The notes below the pieces were generated by a model. The model searched no databases and was not told the DNA's origin. It was given only the letters and a program-made list of their open reading frames with translations. The position numbers and the translations under genes are program-made. Shown piece by piece: positions 46,064 through 57,727 of a stretch of DNA of 64,000 bases. The stretch's first letter is position 1; every line of letters starts with the position of its first letter. Location: NCBI GenBank assembly GCA_020002185.1, contig CM034534.1, positions 63,048,771-63,112,770 of the forward strand, given 5' to 3'. Source of the stretch: Paraescarpia echinospica. Lineage: Eukaryota > Annelida > Polychaeta > Sabellida > Siboglinidae.

Positions 46064-46137
46064 TTATAATTGTAGAACCATTTGGATCTCTCGACTGATA
46101 ATCCGAAGCTCTGACCACTGCACCACTATGATCCACA
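46064..46137 (-). other. tRNA-like sequence, probable SINE head
   Basis: Read on the minus strand: TGGTGCAGTGGTCAGAGC (an A-box-like D-arm), CTTCGGATTATCAGTCGAGA (anticodon-arm-like), then ATGGTTC (a partial B box that loses the usual RANNCC). It is too decayed to be a working tRNA gene. A tRNA-derived SINE fragment is the best reading. Confidence 0.5.
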
Positions 46138-46141
46138 ATAT

Positions 46142-48683
46142 TAGATGATGCTGGCAGACATTTGGTTCTGCGACAACCAAACAGATCCTGAAGTATGCAC
46201 ACTACAAGCGCTCCCTGTCTGCCCACATATACTCATATGTGGCACTGTATGAGATGGCCCTGGAGGAGTTCTTCAAGGACAACCCACACTTGAAGGACGT
46301 GTGTCTGGAGGCAACAACCGAGATTGAAGATGCCTGCTCAGAGGTGAGCAAACACACCAAGGCTGAATCTGTGAAACGTGCCAACACCCATCCACTCCAA
46401 GCCTTGGCCGACGATGATGTCGTGAAGAAGTTCCAGGAGTGGGAGGCCCAGAGATCCGAGAATGCCTTGTTCAGATCCCTGACGATGTACTTGCATCGAC
46501 TGGAGATGTTTCTGTTGTAATGCAGACCTAAGCAGGAGAAGAATTGAGCAAGCAGTTCTTTGCTATGGACTGAATAAAGCACAAGAGACTCTGGCCACGT
46601 TACATAGATGGCACACAAGGCTGACCACACAGAGACGTGGAACGAACTTGAATTCGGCAACATATCAGACACCAAGACTCCATTCGGGCAGACAATGCCT
46701 GTGAACGTCTGAACGAGCTCATGAAAGTTCATTCTGGTCTCATCGGAATCTCCAACAATGCCAATGCAACACAACGCTTCTTACTAGCTTCCCCCGAACT
46801 GTCGTGCATGGCGTTCATGGATCAGTTCAGTGTCAAAGACAATAAGGCCACCGAGCAGCATGATCTATCAATGAGTGTGGTCAAGCGGGAGCATGATGCC
46901 ATCAGCAAGATCAAGGCTGCCATAATGAGTCATGGCAATCCATTCGCTGTTGAAGGTCGCATTCTATTCAACCTGATTACTCGTACATACATTCCATGTG
47001 AGTACGTTCCACAGATCCTGAACATGGACGAGACTTGACAGAAGCTGTACGAAGACTATGTGGCAGAGAGGATAAATGGGAATGTCAGCCTGTGGGCACC
47101 TCTCAAGAAACAAAACAACAAGATGTACATGTCTGGCAGCAAGAAGCTTGCAGTCAAGATCTGTTACAAGACAGTTGATCTGCGGGAAACCAAGGACCTG
47201 TATGGCAGACTGATGGTCCTTGCTTGGTGAAGCAGAGATATTGACCAGAAGCACTGCATCAGCAACTATGAGTTCACCCTGATGCCAAGGGCACTGTTTG
47301 CTCCAAGCGGCTCAATGTTGCCATGCAACGACAAGTCCAAGCTTGTCCATATCCTTGAGCAGTTGGCAACAACAGAAACTCACACCGATAACTCTCAGAC
47401 GGCTACAAGCAAGACTCATGTTAATGTATCAGATGAGGTCCCCCATCTAAGTAGGAAAATTGCGGTCATTGATGGCATGGTGGTTGTCCAGAAACTGATG
47501 AAGAAGAAAGCAACCATGGCGACATTGAAGGATCTCAGCGAATGTTTCACTGACAGTGACAGACCTCACAAGAGACTATGAGGAAATCATTCTAGTCTTT
47601 GACACCTACAAGGTGGATTCACTGAAGAGCCAACCAGGGAAAAGAGACTTGGAGGGCATAACCCAATCCAGTACCAAGTCTGAGATAATACCAGCATAAA
47701 ATACATCACCACGAGCCGTTTCCTATCCCATGACCAGATGAAAGGTGATCTCACAGAGTACCTGGCTGAGAAAACTCTACAACCGAGATTCCCCCAAGCT
47801 GGTTATCACTTGAGCAACTGGGCGAACAAGGAGCAACAGGGACATTCACTTTGAAGACAACAACCATGAGGAAGCAGACACCTTAATGATTTGTCAGGCT
47901 GTCTTTGCAGCACAAACGAGCCCAAGGGAAGATGTTGAGCTGATGTTCTTCTCGTCAGACACTTAGGTCCTTGTGCTGATCATAGTTAATTATGATCTGC
48001 TGCTGTGGAAGACCTCGATTTCGATGGCATCGGGCATGATACTGATTGAGCCATTCTGGACAGCTCTCTGTGCAGAAAGAGCCAAATCATTGCCGGCATT
48101 CCATGCCTTCTCTGGGGCTGACAATATAGGGAAGTTTGCAAGAATAGGCAAGGCTGTTATCAGCAGCCAGTGAAGTGACAGAAGATCTGCAGTCTACCTT
48201 GGCTAAATTCGTATGAGCTGCATATTGTCTCAAGGGCATCCAGATCAAGCGCATTCCAGAAATGCAAGGGTGCCTCTTTTGTAAACACATGGCAGAGAGT
48301 GACAAGCTATCACCCATAATTGGGACACTCAACCAACACATACTGAGAATACACTTGCAAGCTAGAGTATGGGGCCGGGCCAGAACTGTTCAGCCAGTGT
48401 TTTTGGACCCACTGCAGAATGGCTACAAGACTGCTGATGGACAGCTGAAGCCACCACTGCTGACATCCTTCCAGCACCCAAGGCCATCATTGAAATGGTA
48501 CGATGCCAATGCAAAAGAGACTGTTCATCACAGAGGTGTTCCTGCAAATGCAAGGACTTGCAATGCACAGACCTCTGCTTGTGTAGCATACATTGTGAGA
48601 ATGACAATGATTCACACTTAGAATACCGTGCATCTGACGATGACAGTGTCATAGTAATGACTAAGATGCAGTATACCTGGTAA
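46142..48683 (+). pseudogene. transposon-like coding relic with C-terminal CXC domain
   Basis: A chain of plus-strand frames reads one decayed protein of ~800 codons. In order: SLSAHIYSYVALYEMALEEF (46,215 on); a middle block GLIGISNNANATQRFLLASP, FSVKDNKATEQHDLSMSVVK; then YVAERINGNVSLWAPLKKQN, ISNYEFTLMPRALFAPSGSM, IAVIDGMVVVQKLMKK, ILVFDTYKVDSLK, LPAFHAFSGADNIGKFARIG; and a Cys-rich C-terminus VRCQCKRDCSSQRCSCKCKD…CTDLCLC. Stops and frameshifts occur every few hundred bases. From memory, proteins of this layout are multi-copy in many marine invertebrate genomes. I cannot name the superfamily. Confidence 0.75.
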
Positions 48684-49155
48684 CAATAGTATTATATCAA
48701 ACCACACATATGTGTGAAATACATGCAACTGTGTAGTGACACTGGTATGAAGGTTATAAGATGTTAATAAATGAAAATACAGGCACATACTTGTTTCCAA
48801 TGTACACATGTGTTTATACGCTATGCTACATGTATATTATTCAGTCATAACATGTATAACTGTCATAAACTAGTAATTTCATTATGCTTAGGTGATTGTA
48901 ATTTATCCTGTTGGATTCCTTGCCCCTCCATGTGTAGGTTTAACCATAAAAATCAAAAGGCTGGGTGGATTAGCAGCTGAGATATTGAGAAATACAGGTT
49001 GTGTCCACCATTTTAAAAATCCAAGATGGCCACCATATACACCTTTAAAAAAATTTAAACATTGGTTTTTAGATTCACTATATCATAACGTTTCCAAAAA
49101 TGTATAGGTTTGCAAATCTCCAAAAATTTTACTAAAATACATAACAAACCTGACT

Positions 49156-49709
49156 AAATGGTAGAAGTGAACAGTGCTGCACATGTGTATTTTAATGCAT
49201 CATTGAGACCAAAAATGACAACGAATTCGGTGGATTTTATTAAGCTGATAAGAATAAACGAATGTGACTTGAGCCGGTTGGCTATCGCAACTTCAAGCAA
49301 ATCGCACGGGGGATGTAACCATCGAAGACGAACTGAGATATATCCGATTTTATGTCCGACTGGCAACAAAATATCATCAACCAACTTTGAATACATGATG
49401 CGTCCAAATAAAGTAAACGTTTAATATCATGATTCGGATTATGTGCCTGAACTTAGACTAGAATGATGAGTGGAACTCTAGTGTATTTGATACATGGATT
49501 CTGCGTTCTGAGACACTGTCAATGTGTGTGTACAGAATCCACCAAATAATGCAACAACACCGACTGACAGCACGGCAAATTATCTTCTCTGTTTTTAGTG
49601 ACGTGTTCCGCAATTGCTGATTTTAATGACAACTGCTGTGTTGCAAACTAGTCACACTGAAGCAGAAAGATATTCTAACATGTGCACACTGTAGAACTGC
49701 TCCGAGAAC
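49156..49709. other. intron, nothing certain
   Basis: An 88-codon plus frame (49,158-49,424) is not recognised and may be an outer part of the neighbouring element. No gene is called. Confidence 0.4.
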
Positions 49710-50716
49710 AAGATTTAACAAGATTGCCATCCAGAAAATTACTCTGGATGGCAGGTGGACAAGGAAGCCTTTTGGCTTATCGAGAGTCCAATACTTTTTA
49801 TCTACATGTATCCCGCCCTTTTAAGGTGTGTGTCGATTTTATTTTTAAACATATTCACGTTACTAGCACCAACACAATCAGGAGATAATCTGTTCCATTC
49901 ATTTACAGTCCTTTGTGAGAATGAGAACTTTCTTATATCTAATCTACACTGCTCCTTTACTAATGTAGCTTCATGTCCTCTAGTCCTTCTATCTTTCTTA
50001 ACTGAGAAAAAAATGTTTCTATCAATATTTTCATAACCATTCAATATTTTAAACACTTCTATGTGATCTCCTCTCAATCTCCTGGTCTCTAGTGTTGTTA
50101 AACCACATTCTTTTAGGCGTATTTCGTAACTAAGATCCCTCAGATTTGGTATCATTTTAGTCGCTCTCCTCTGTACTCTTTCTAGCATATATATGTCCTT
50201 CTTGCGATATGGCCTCCATGCTTGTATACAATATTCTAAATGAGGCCTCACTATTGTTTTGTACAGCGGTACTATTAATTCTTTTTTCTTATACGCTATA
50301 TTTCGCCTAATTAATCCAAGGATTTGATTTCCCTTTGACGCTGCAATTCCGCACTGCTCTGAAACCTTCATATCAGCACTAATGGTTAACCCTAAGTCCT
50401 TTTCTTTTACAGTAGTACTTAGAACAGTACCCCCCATTTTATATTTTACCTCTTCATTCCCATGACCTGTGTGGAGGCATTTACATTTCCCAAAATTGAA
50501 CAGCATTTGCCACTTTTCAGACCATTTGATCAACCTGTCAAGATCATCTTGTAAATGCTGTCTGTCTCCATCACTTTTAATCCTTCTAAACACTTTTGTA
50601 TCATCCGCAAATTTTAACACCTTGCTTGTTATATCATCGTCCAAATCGTTGATATATATTAAGAATAATATAGGTCCTAGTACTGATCCCTGTGGTACCC
50701 CACTCAATACCGATTG
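49710..50716 (-). mobile_element. CR1-like LINE, 5'-truncated 1-kb copy
   Basis: The open frame 49,802-50,707 (301 codons, no stop) starts at the RT motif GVPQGSVLGPILFLIYINDL and continues through KFADDTKVFRRIKSDGDRQH, LEYCIQAWRPYRKKDIYMLE and RLKECGLTTLETRRLRGDHI to HLKRAGYM. The 3' end is the perfect hairpin GCCATCCAGA / TCTGGATGGC. It lacks the TA insertion that breaks the 41-44 kb copy. The intact frame suggests a younger insertion. Confidence 0.93.
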
Positions 50717-51090
50717 ATTGAGAAATTGACATATAGTTCAGCAAAGTGGTTTTTTAATTGCACATTCATTTTTCACATTTCTAATCATTTTTTGTATTGC
50801 TTTCCTTGATAACTGCCATGTATCTGTTTGTGTTTTTAGTAATAAATGTTGTCCTTTTTGGGTAGATCATTTATTCAGCTTTCAGAAAATGTAGATTTAT
50901 GGGTTTATTGTTATATTTATGTTGTTACTGATCAATCTTCTGTGCTTGGTAATGAAATATTGAACCCAATTGAGAAATAGGATTCCATTGAGCAAAAATA
51001 GAGCAAAAGTCTGAAAGGTTTAACATCATGCAAGCCCCATAAAATAAAATGTAAATGTCTAATTGCTCAACTGTAGCTGATAGTTCAAAC
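50717..51090. other. intron, nothing recognised
   Basis: AT-rich intron between the truncated CR1 and the GCC2/GCC3 exon. No features are supported. Confidence 0.5.
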
Positions 51091-51252
51091 CTTTGCAGGC
51101 ATCAATGCTGGCTCCACCTTGTGGCCCTCTGGTGTAGTTGCGGTCAGTGGGACAGTCAATGCACGTGGTCGCGTCCTGCGAGAATGTGAACGGAGGACAC
51201 GCTGTATAGGGGGGCAGACTGGTCTGAGACACCAGCTTTCGAGGACACTCAG
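51091..51252 (-). CDS. host gene, GCC2/GCC3-type Cys-rich exon 2
   Basis: 162-bp exon, phase 1 at both ends, acceptor tgctgttacag|CTGAG, donor AAAG|GTTTGAAC. It encodes ECPRKLVSQTSLPPYTACPP, then FTFSQDATTCIDCP and GGASIDACK. The Cys pattern matches its neighbours but with an extended first half. Its acceptor together with the first nine exon bases (CTGAGTGTC) is the core of the ~35-bp repeat that fills the upstream intron. Confidence 0.83.
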
Positions 51253-52312
51253 CTGTAACAGCAGATATCACACATCAGACACTTGGCTGTAACAACAGAT
51301 ATTACATGTCAGATACTTGACTGTAACAGCAGATATCACACATCAGACCCTCGATTGTAACAGCAGATATCACTCATCAGACCCTCGACTGTAACAGCAG
51401 ATATCACACATCAGACACTCTGTTGTAAAAGCAGATATCATATATCAGACACTTTGCTTTAACATCAGATATCATAAACTTTGCTATAGCATCAGATATC
51501 ATACACCAGATACTTTGCTGTAATATCAGATATCACATGCCAGACACTTAGCTGTAATCACAGATATCACACATCAGACACTTGGCTGTAACCACAGATA
51601 TCACATATCAGACACTCGGATGTAACAGTAGATATCACACATCGGACACTCGGCTGTAATATCAGATATCACATACCAGACACTTGGCTGTAACAGTAGG
51701 TATCACACATCTGACACTGGGCTTTAACAGCAGATATCACACATCAGACATGTGACTGTAACAGGATATCACACATCAGACATTTGGCTGTAACAACAGA
51801 CATCACACACCAGGCACTTGGTTGTAATACGAGATACCACATGTCAGACACTCGGCTGTAACAGCAGATATCACACAGACAATTTGCTGTAACAACAAAT
51901 ATCACACATCAGACACTCGGCTCCAACAACATATATCACACATCAGACACTTGGCTGTATCAACAGATATCACACATCATACACTTAGCTGTATTGGCAG
52001 ATGTCACACACCAGACACTTGGCTGTAATATCAAATATTGCATGCCAGACACTTGGCTGTAACCACAGATATCACTCATCAGACACTTGGCTGTAACCAC
52101 AGATATCACACATCAGACACTCAGCTGTAACAACAGATATCACACATCAGATATTCAGTTGTAACAGCAGATATCACACATCAGACACTTAGCTGTAACA
52201 ACAGGTATCACACACCAGACACTTGGTTGTAATATCAGATATCACATACCAGACACTTGGCTATAACAGCAGATATAACACATCAGACACTCCACTGTAT
52301 CAGCAGAAATAA
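51253..52312 (-). repeat. ~35-bp array of 3' splice sites
   Basis: About 30 imperfect units. On the minus strand each reads CYGAGTGTCTGATGTGTGAT then ATCTGYTGTTACAG, which is an acceptor (…TGTTACAG) joined to the first ~9 bases of the exon at 51,252. The array fills nearly the whole intron between the exons at 51,252 and 52,336, leaving only ~23 bp at the donor side. Units are 33-36 bp, so use of different acceptors would shift the frame. Confidence 0.93.
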
Positions 52313-52335
52313 CATCATTCAGCCACTTCACTTAC

Positions 52336-52491
52336 CATAGCACTGGTCAACACTGACTGACCCCTCCGTGTAGGTGTAAGTACCAGATGGGCAGGGCTTA
52401 CATGACACCTGACTTGACTGGTCATTGTAGGTGCCTCTTGGACACAACTCACAACCTGAGTTCTTCTTGTAGTAGCCGGATGGACACGGTA
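52336..52491 (-). CDS. host gene, GCC2/GCC3-type Cys-rich exon 1
   Basis: 156-bp exon, phase 1, acceptor actttcag|TACCG, donor TATG|GTAAGTG. It encodes PCPSGYYKKNSGCELCPRGT, then YNDQSSQVSCKPC and GSVSVDQCY. This is a textbook GCC2/GCC3 (ephrin-receptor-like) module. The intron that follows is almost entirely splice-site array. Confidence 0.87.
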
Positions 52492-52689
52492 CTGAAAGTT
52501 GTCCACAAGACTCAGGTTAAACCCTGTGATATGAAGAACTTCATTGTTGACAAGTGACATCAACCATAGACGATGTACCGTAACAATGTCACTTGTCAGA
52601 AAGGACCAGCTGTCATTGTTATAACATTAATTTCATTGCCATTTCATTTCAAGTCATTTTTGTAACACTAATTTACTAAATTGTGCTAC

Positions 52690-55500
52690 TCATAAAAAAC
52701 CAATGATTTTATAGACAATGTAATACCAAGGATTCATTCCACACATAACTAAACCAACACAGATAACACCTGCCACAGCAACTCTTATAGACCACTTACA
52801 TTCTAATCATACCCACCCCAACTATGAATCTGGGATTACTGTTACAGACATGGCTGACAATTTAGGAATATCTCATTTAATATATGGTACACCTCCTACA
52901 CAAAACACAGCATATAAACAAATACGCCAGTTAAGCTTGACCAACATTTATAAATTTACGAGTCTTTTGGCTAGGGCTGATTATTCCTCTATTTTATCTA
53001 CAATCTATGCAAATGAAGCATACAACAACTTAATTTTAATACATAGATCACTTTATTAAATATCCCGCCAAGTTACGACTATCAGAATAAACAGAAAACA
53101 TAAAAAAGAGCCCTGGGTAACATCTGGCATTTTAGTTTCATCAATAAACAAAGAACAATTATTCCGCAAAGCTAAATAAGCCAAACCCAGAGAGAGAATG
53201 CTTATAGGGAATACTGTAGACTATTTAATATGATCAAAAGAGCAGCAAAAACTAAGTACTATACAGAAATGCCAGAAGGCCATAAACACAGCATGAAGGA
53301 AATATGGACTATACTGAGGAAGGCAATATTTAAACAAAGAGTTTTCCAATTACCTCAAACTTTCATCATAAAAGGAGACGTAGTATCAAATTCTGCTTTT
53401 ATTGCTGAAGAATTTAACAATTTCTTTGCTGATGTAGATAACACAGTGAGTGTTTCAATACCTCCCCCTACAGTGTCATTTCATATACGTAACACAGTGA
53501 GTGTTTCAATACCTCCCCCTACAGTGTCATTTCATATACGTAACACAGTGAGTGTTTCAATACCTCCCCCTACAGTGTCATTTCATATATGTAACACAGT
53601 GAGTGTTTCAATACCTCCCCCTACAGTGTCATTTCATATACGTAACACAGTGAGTGTTTCAATACCTCCCCCTACAGTGTCATTTCATATACGGAACACA
53701 GTGAGTGTTTCAATACCTCCCCCTACAGTGTCATTTCATATACGGAACACAGTGAGTGTTTCAATACCTCCCCCTACAGTGTCATTTCATATACGGAACA
53801 CAGTGAGTGTTTCAATACCTCCCCCTACAGTGTCATTTCATATACGTAACACAGTGAGTGTTTCAATACCTCCCCCTACAGTGTCATTTCATATACGGAA
53901 CACAGTGAGTGTTTCAATACCTCCCCCTACAGTGTCATTTCATGCGTACCTGAAAGATAAATATCCTGTAAACTTCTTCATGCAAACTACTAATGTAAAC
54001 TAATTTAAAAGTGTAATGCAAAAACTAAATGCACTGAAGATTTCAATAGTTTATCTGCAAAACTTGTACATCAGAGCATAGACGAAATAGCAATCCCACC
54101 TGAGCACATAATAAATCAATCCTTTGTTACTGGTTTGTACCAGATAATAAAAAAATTGCTCAAATAGGTCCAATTTTTAAATCAGGAAATATTATTTTTT
54201 AATAACTACAGACCAATAAGTATTTTACCAACACTTTCTCAAATAATGGAAAAAATAGTATGTAATATATTAGTAACATATATTTAGAGAAATAAAATAT
54301 TCTATATGGATTTCGCTCGAAACATTCCACTATACACACAATATTGCACTTACTTCAAGACATTGCGGATGCAAATGACAAAACTACCAAAGATATTACG
54401 TTGGCTGTGTTTCTCGACTTATCTAACTTCTAAGGCATTTGATACAATTAATCATGACATTTTTCTGTATAAATTAAATCATTATGGAATCAGAGGAATA
54501 TGCAATATATGGTTTGCCAGTTACCTCTCAAATCATAAACAATATATTGAAATAAACAACTATAAATCTTCACTGGTCAATATAACACATCATGTACCAC
54601 AAGGATCCATATTAGGACCTGTGCTTTTTTTATTTCTATTAACAACATAGTAAATTCTATTTCTCTAAACTTGCTATCCTGGGGTGATGATACCTCCGTT
54701 TACCAATCTGGTTCTGTTATTGAAAGTTTAACTACAAAAAGTGAATAAGGAATTAGAACAATTACACAACTGGTTGTGAGCTAATAAATTAGGCTTGAAC
54801 ATCAAAAAAGACACATTTTTGTGTTTTTAGTCCTCTAAATACAAACTATGTGCTAAACAATAGTATTAAAATAAATAATGAAGTTATCAACCAGGTTGGC
54901 AAGCACAGAAATGATGAATCTGTCAAACTCCTAGGACTGTGAGTAGATAAGCATCTAACATGGAAAGAACACATGATCAGTTCTAAAATATCTAGAGCCA
55001 TTTTTGAATTGTATAAAGTTAAATATTTCTTACCACATAAATCATTGAAATCTTTATAATATACTTTAATTCAGTCACCTAACATTTGGTATACAAGCAT
55101 GGAGAACTACAAACACAAAGAAATTAGAACTCTTACAAAAACATGCTTTCAGATTAATTAATAATAAAGGACATAGGAGTCATACTGATCCTTTATTTAA
55201 GTCTAACAAATTATTAAAATTCTCAGATGTATATAAACTACAGGTTTCACTATTATTAAGTATGACTTTAAGCATGATTTATTACCCAAGACTAATACTC
55301 TAATACTAATTTTGTGATCAAAAAGAATTCAAACAGTGTAAGAATAACCGGGCAATGCACCCTTCTTGTTAGAGATACTTAGAACACACTTTTCGTCTAA
55401 GATGCCTAAACATAATTTTACAAGAATCTGGAACAATTTAGACAAAAAAATTTGAAACATTAAACACAGGTTGAACTTCAAACACATGTTGTGTGGCTTC
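52690..55500 (+). mobile_element. non-LTR retrotransposon (Crack/CR1-like), degraded
   Basis: Plus-strand reading: the end of the endonuclease (GFIPHITKPTQIT, ATLIDHLHSN, 52,730 on), the linker (53,230-54,003), and RT (54,200-54,660: NNYRPISILPTLSQIMEK, FDTINHDIFLYKLNHYGI, VPQGSILGPVLF). The C-terminal region follows (54,900-55,260: VKLLGL…TWKEHMISSKIS, HTDPLFKSNKLLKFSDVYKL). Stops and frameshifts are frequent. The C-terminal words resemble the LINE at 12-16 kb, so the two are probably from one clade. It lies antisense to the host gene. Confidence 0.85.
53440..53944 (+). repeat. 51-bp minisatellite inside the LINE ORF, 10 units
   Basis: Ten nearly identical 51-bp units encode the 17-residue peptide NTVSVSIPPPTVSFHIR, in frame with the LINE linker before (AEEFNNFFADVD) and after (AYLKDKYPVNFF). 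Related LINEs have this linker stretch once, so it is a local in-frame expansion in an otherwise decayed element. Confidence 0.93.
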
Positions 55501-55822
55501 TACTTAAATAATAATAAACTTTATTTATACACCATCAAATCCGGGACTAATGACCCCCGTTCACGGGTGTTTAAAAATTGGCAATCATCTAAGAAGCATA
55601 AAAACACATTTAAGAGAAATAAATAAGAAAATAAATAAAATTAGCAAACAATATCCTAGTACATAGTACTATATACTGTATATATATATATATAAATCTA
55701 AGTATAGTAAAATTACGGATAAATGCAATGATAAAATAAACGATTAACAAAAGTGCTGAACAGCTGAACCTACTGGAAAACAAATTTAAAAAAATAAAAA
55801 TAAAAGCCTAATTTACATTAAA
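55501..55822. other. repeat-rich stretch
   Basis: It begins with an AATAATAATAAA tract and contains CGTTCACGGG and a TA microsatellite (55,678-55,694). It looks like the 3' tail of a minus-strand retroelement, but no coding part is attached. Confidence 0.4.
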
Positions 55823-56250
55823 TAATAATAATAATGTATTTATTTCAGACAATCACCATGTCCATATATACAAATACATCAATAAAAGTATGTAAATAAA
55901 TATAAAAATACATCGATAAGAACAATGTTTAAAAATTAAATAAATCCCGGACCCACTGGTGCCGCAGTTTCGAAGTACAATACACGTCGCTAGTTTTAAT
56001 GCTATAAATAATGGGATTCAATGACATGTCAATCCTATTCATTAAGCTAAAAATAGCCTTTCTGATTACACATTTACCAGAGCTGACATTAGTTGTAGCA
56101 AACATGTGGCGCTACATCTCAAGGGCAAATTGTTCAATATTCTGAAAGAGTTATTATATGCAACAACGAATTGCTGAAAATTAACTTTTCTAAAGTTCAC
56201 CCATAACGTACACATATAGATATTACCAAAATACGCTGTAAATAGCAATA
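55823..56250 (-). mobile_element. RTE-like LINE, 3' end fragment
   Basis: Minus strand: LFTAYFGNIYMCTLWVNFRK, then AYNNSFRILNNLPLRCSATC, then after a 1-base frame change CVIRKAIFSLMNRID and a RHQWVRDLFNF-like end. The 3' tail at 55,823 is (ATT)n. It is a different family from the CR1 and Crack-like copies, and homologous to 59,840-60,240. Confidence 0.8.
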
Positions 56251-56900
56251 ATTTGATTAGATACTAAAATGTGATTCTGAGATAAATAAGACTAAAAATT
56301 TATTAAAACTATATGCATGAATAATGCAAAGATTAAATGATGTCTGATTATATTAGTTTGACAACAGAAATGTCTTCAATAATTTTCCAAACTGTCTATA
56401 TCTTCATCAAGTGAAATGTTTAAATCCTAGATGTTCAGAATGTAATTAAACTGTTGAAAAGAAAAGCCACTCCCTGTTTATAAGTCTATTACCGTTTTTA
56501 CTCTTTTCTGTAATCCAAATAAAAATTGTGTTTGAATCGCGTATCTACTTACTTGCATATATTTTAATGGTCCAAACTTCTCAGTTTGTTGTTGAATATC
56601 ACATACTACATGTTTAAGTAATACGTTGGTTTAATATCACATACTACATGTTTAAGTAATATTTTGGTTTAATAGTACAGAGGTGGGCTGGTGATGACTT
56701 TAGTGATTCGCTTAATATGATTTTGATGATTGTTGTAATTATTATTTAGTAATCATAGAGTAATGACAATTTACTTTAAAAATGTGTCACTGGAAGACAA
56801 CTTTTAGCCAAGTGACATCCATACAATGTAAACACATTGACATTTCTAAGATATGTTGTATATCAACTGTATGTATATGTTACATTGTAAAATCAAGTTG
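56251..56900. other. intron, short direct repeat only
   Basis: A ~50-bp direct repeat (ATATCACATACTACATGTTT) occurs at 56,597 and 56,634. Otherwise AT-rich and unassigned. Confidence 0.5.
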
Positions 56901-56903
56901 CTG

Positions 56904-57372
56904 GTATTGTTATTGTTGTCAGTAGAAGTATATGCTTTTGTAGATCAATGGAGTCAGACAAAATAAAAGATAAAATATGAGAAGCAGTATGTACATGTAT
57001 ATTGTAAAATCAAATTTATAGAACGTATTTAATTTTTCTTATAATTTTGTAACCTATATATTTATTAACTTTTTAATTTCTTACCTATTTATGTTTTACA
57101 TATTTTATTTTAAAAATTTATGTTATCTTTTTGTAGTGGATTATGATTTTTACCAGAAATAAATATATTTGTACATTGAATCAATTTATTTTAACATATC
57201 CAAAACGTTAATTGTAGTGGCTTTCACATGATTACCACACAAGCTTCATCAGTTGCTTCATCGTATACACTAAGCATGTTTTGGATATGTTAAAAAGAAG
57301 GAATATAGAATACTAAATGAAATATACTCATAAAATTAACTATCCTGAAGAAAGTTCAGTATTCAGTACATG
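56904..57372. repeat. ~470-bp dispersed duplication, copy a
   Basis: Closely matches 60,427-60,927 (TTTTGTAGATCAATGGAGTC … AAGTTCAGTATTCAGTACAT). It stops ~14 bp before the donor of the exon at 57,392. AAATAAATATATTTG inside may be a polyadenylation signal of the source element. Confidence 0.85.
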
Positions 57373-57391
57373 TATAGGAATAATAACTTAC

Positions 57392-57626
57392 CACAGTCAC
57401 TGGTTTGCAGCAGTTGGCCCTCGGCACAAGTGTAGCCATTGACAGGAGTGTTGCTGTAGGCAGCTGTTATCTTTGTTAGCCCACTTGGTTGTATCTCTTT
57501 CAGTCTGTGAGCACCCAACAGAGACCCAGTGCCTTCAAAGCGTGCTTTCACTATGAAGGCACACGTTGGGATGTCAGCCGAGTCATCACCATTCTTGGTG
57601 TAGCTCACACGGAAGGTGACATTCAC
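57392..57626 (-). CDS. host gene, exon of unknown module
   Basis: 235-bp exon, starting in phase 0 (acceptor cctacag|GTGAAT) and ending in phase 1 (TGTG|GTAAGTT). It encodes VNVTFRVSYTKNGDDSADIP, then TCAFIVKARFEGTGSL and NGYTCAEGQLLQTSDCG. The strands VTFRVSY and FIVKARF suggest a beta-rich domain. The Cys-rich end leads into the GCC2/GCC3 exons. The fold is not recognised. Confidence 0.78.
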
Positions 57627-57727
57627 CTGTAGGAAGTTACGACACATTCTTATTATTTATTCTAGTTATTATTACTATAACTGTTATTGCCATTACATTT
57701 TTACAATGTGTTCATCTTAAATTTGTA

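Larger units (their letters stand above)
45475..49155 (+). mobile_element. degenerate element with ~330-bp inverted repeats
   Basis: The segment 45,580-45,890 matches, inverted, 48,790-49,150 (shared blocks AACGTTATGATATAGTGAAT, TATGACAGTTATACATGTTA, CAGCTGCTAA, GCCATCTT). On the left, part of it is tandemly repeated (45,475-45,560 and 45,785-46,050). Between the ends lies a plus-strand coding relic (46,142-48,683). Long terminal inverted repeats around a coding core indicate a DNA transposon or a derivative. A related solo end is at 5,970-6,270. Confidence 0.72.
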
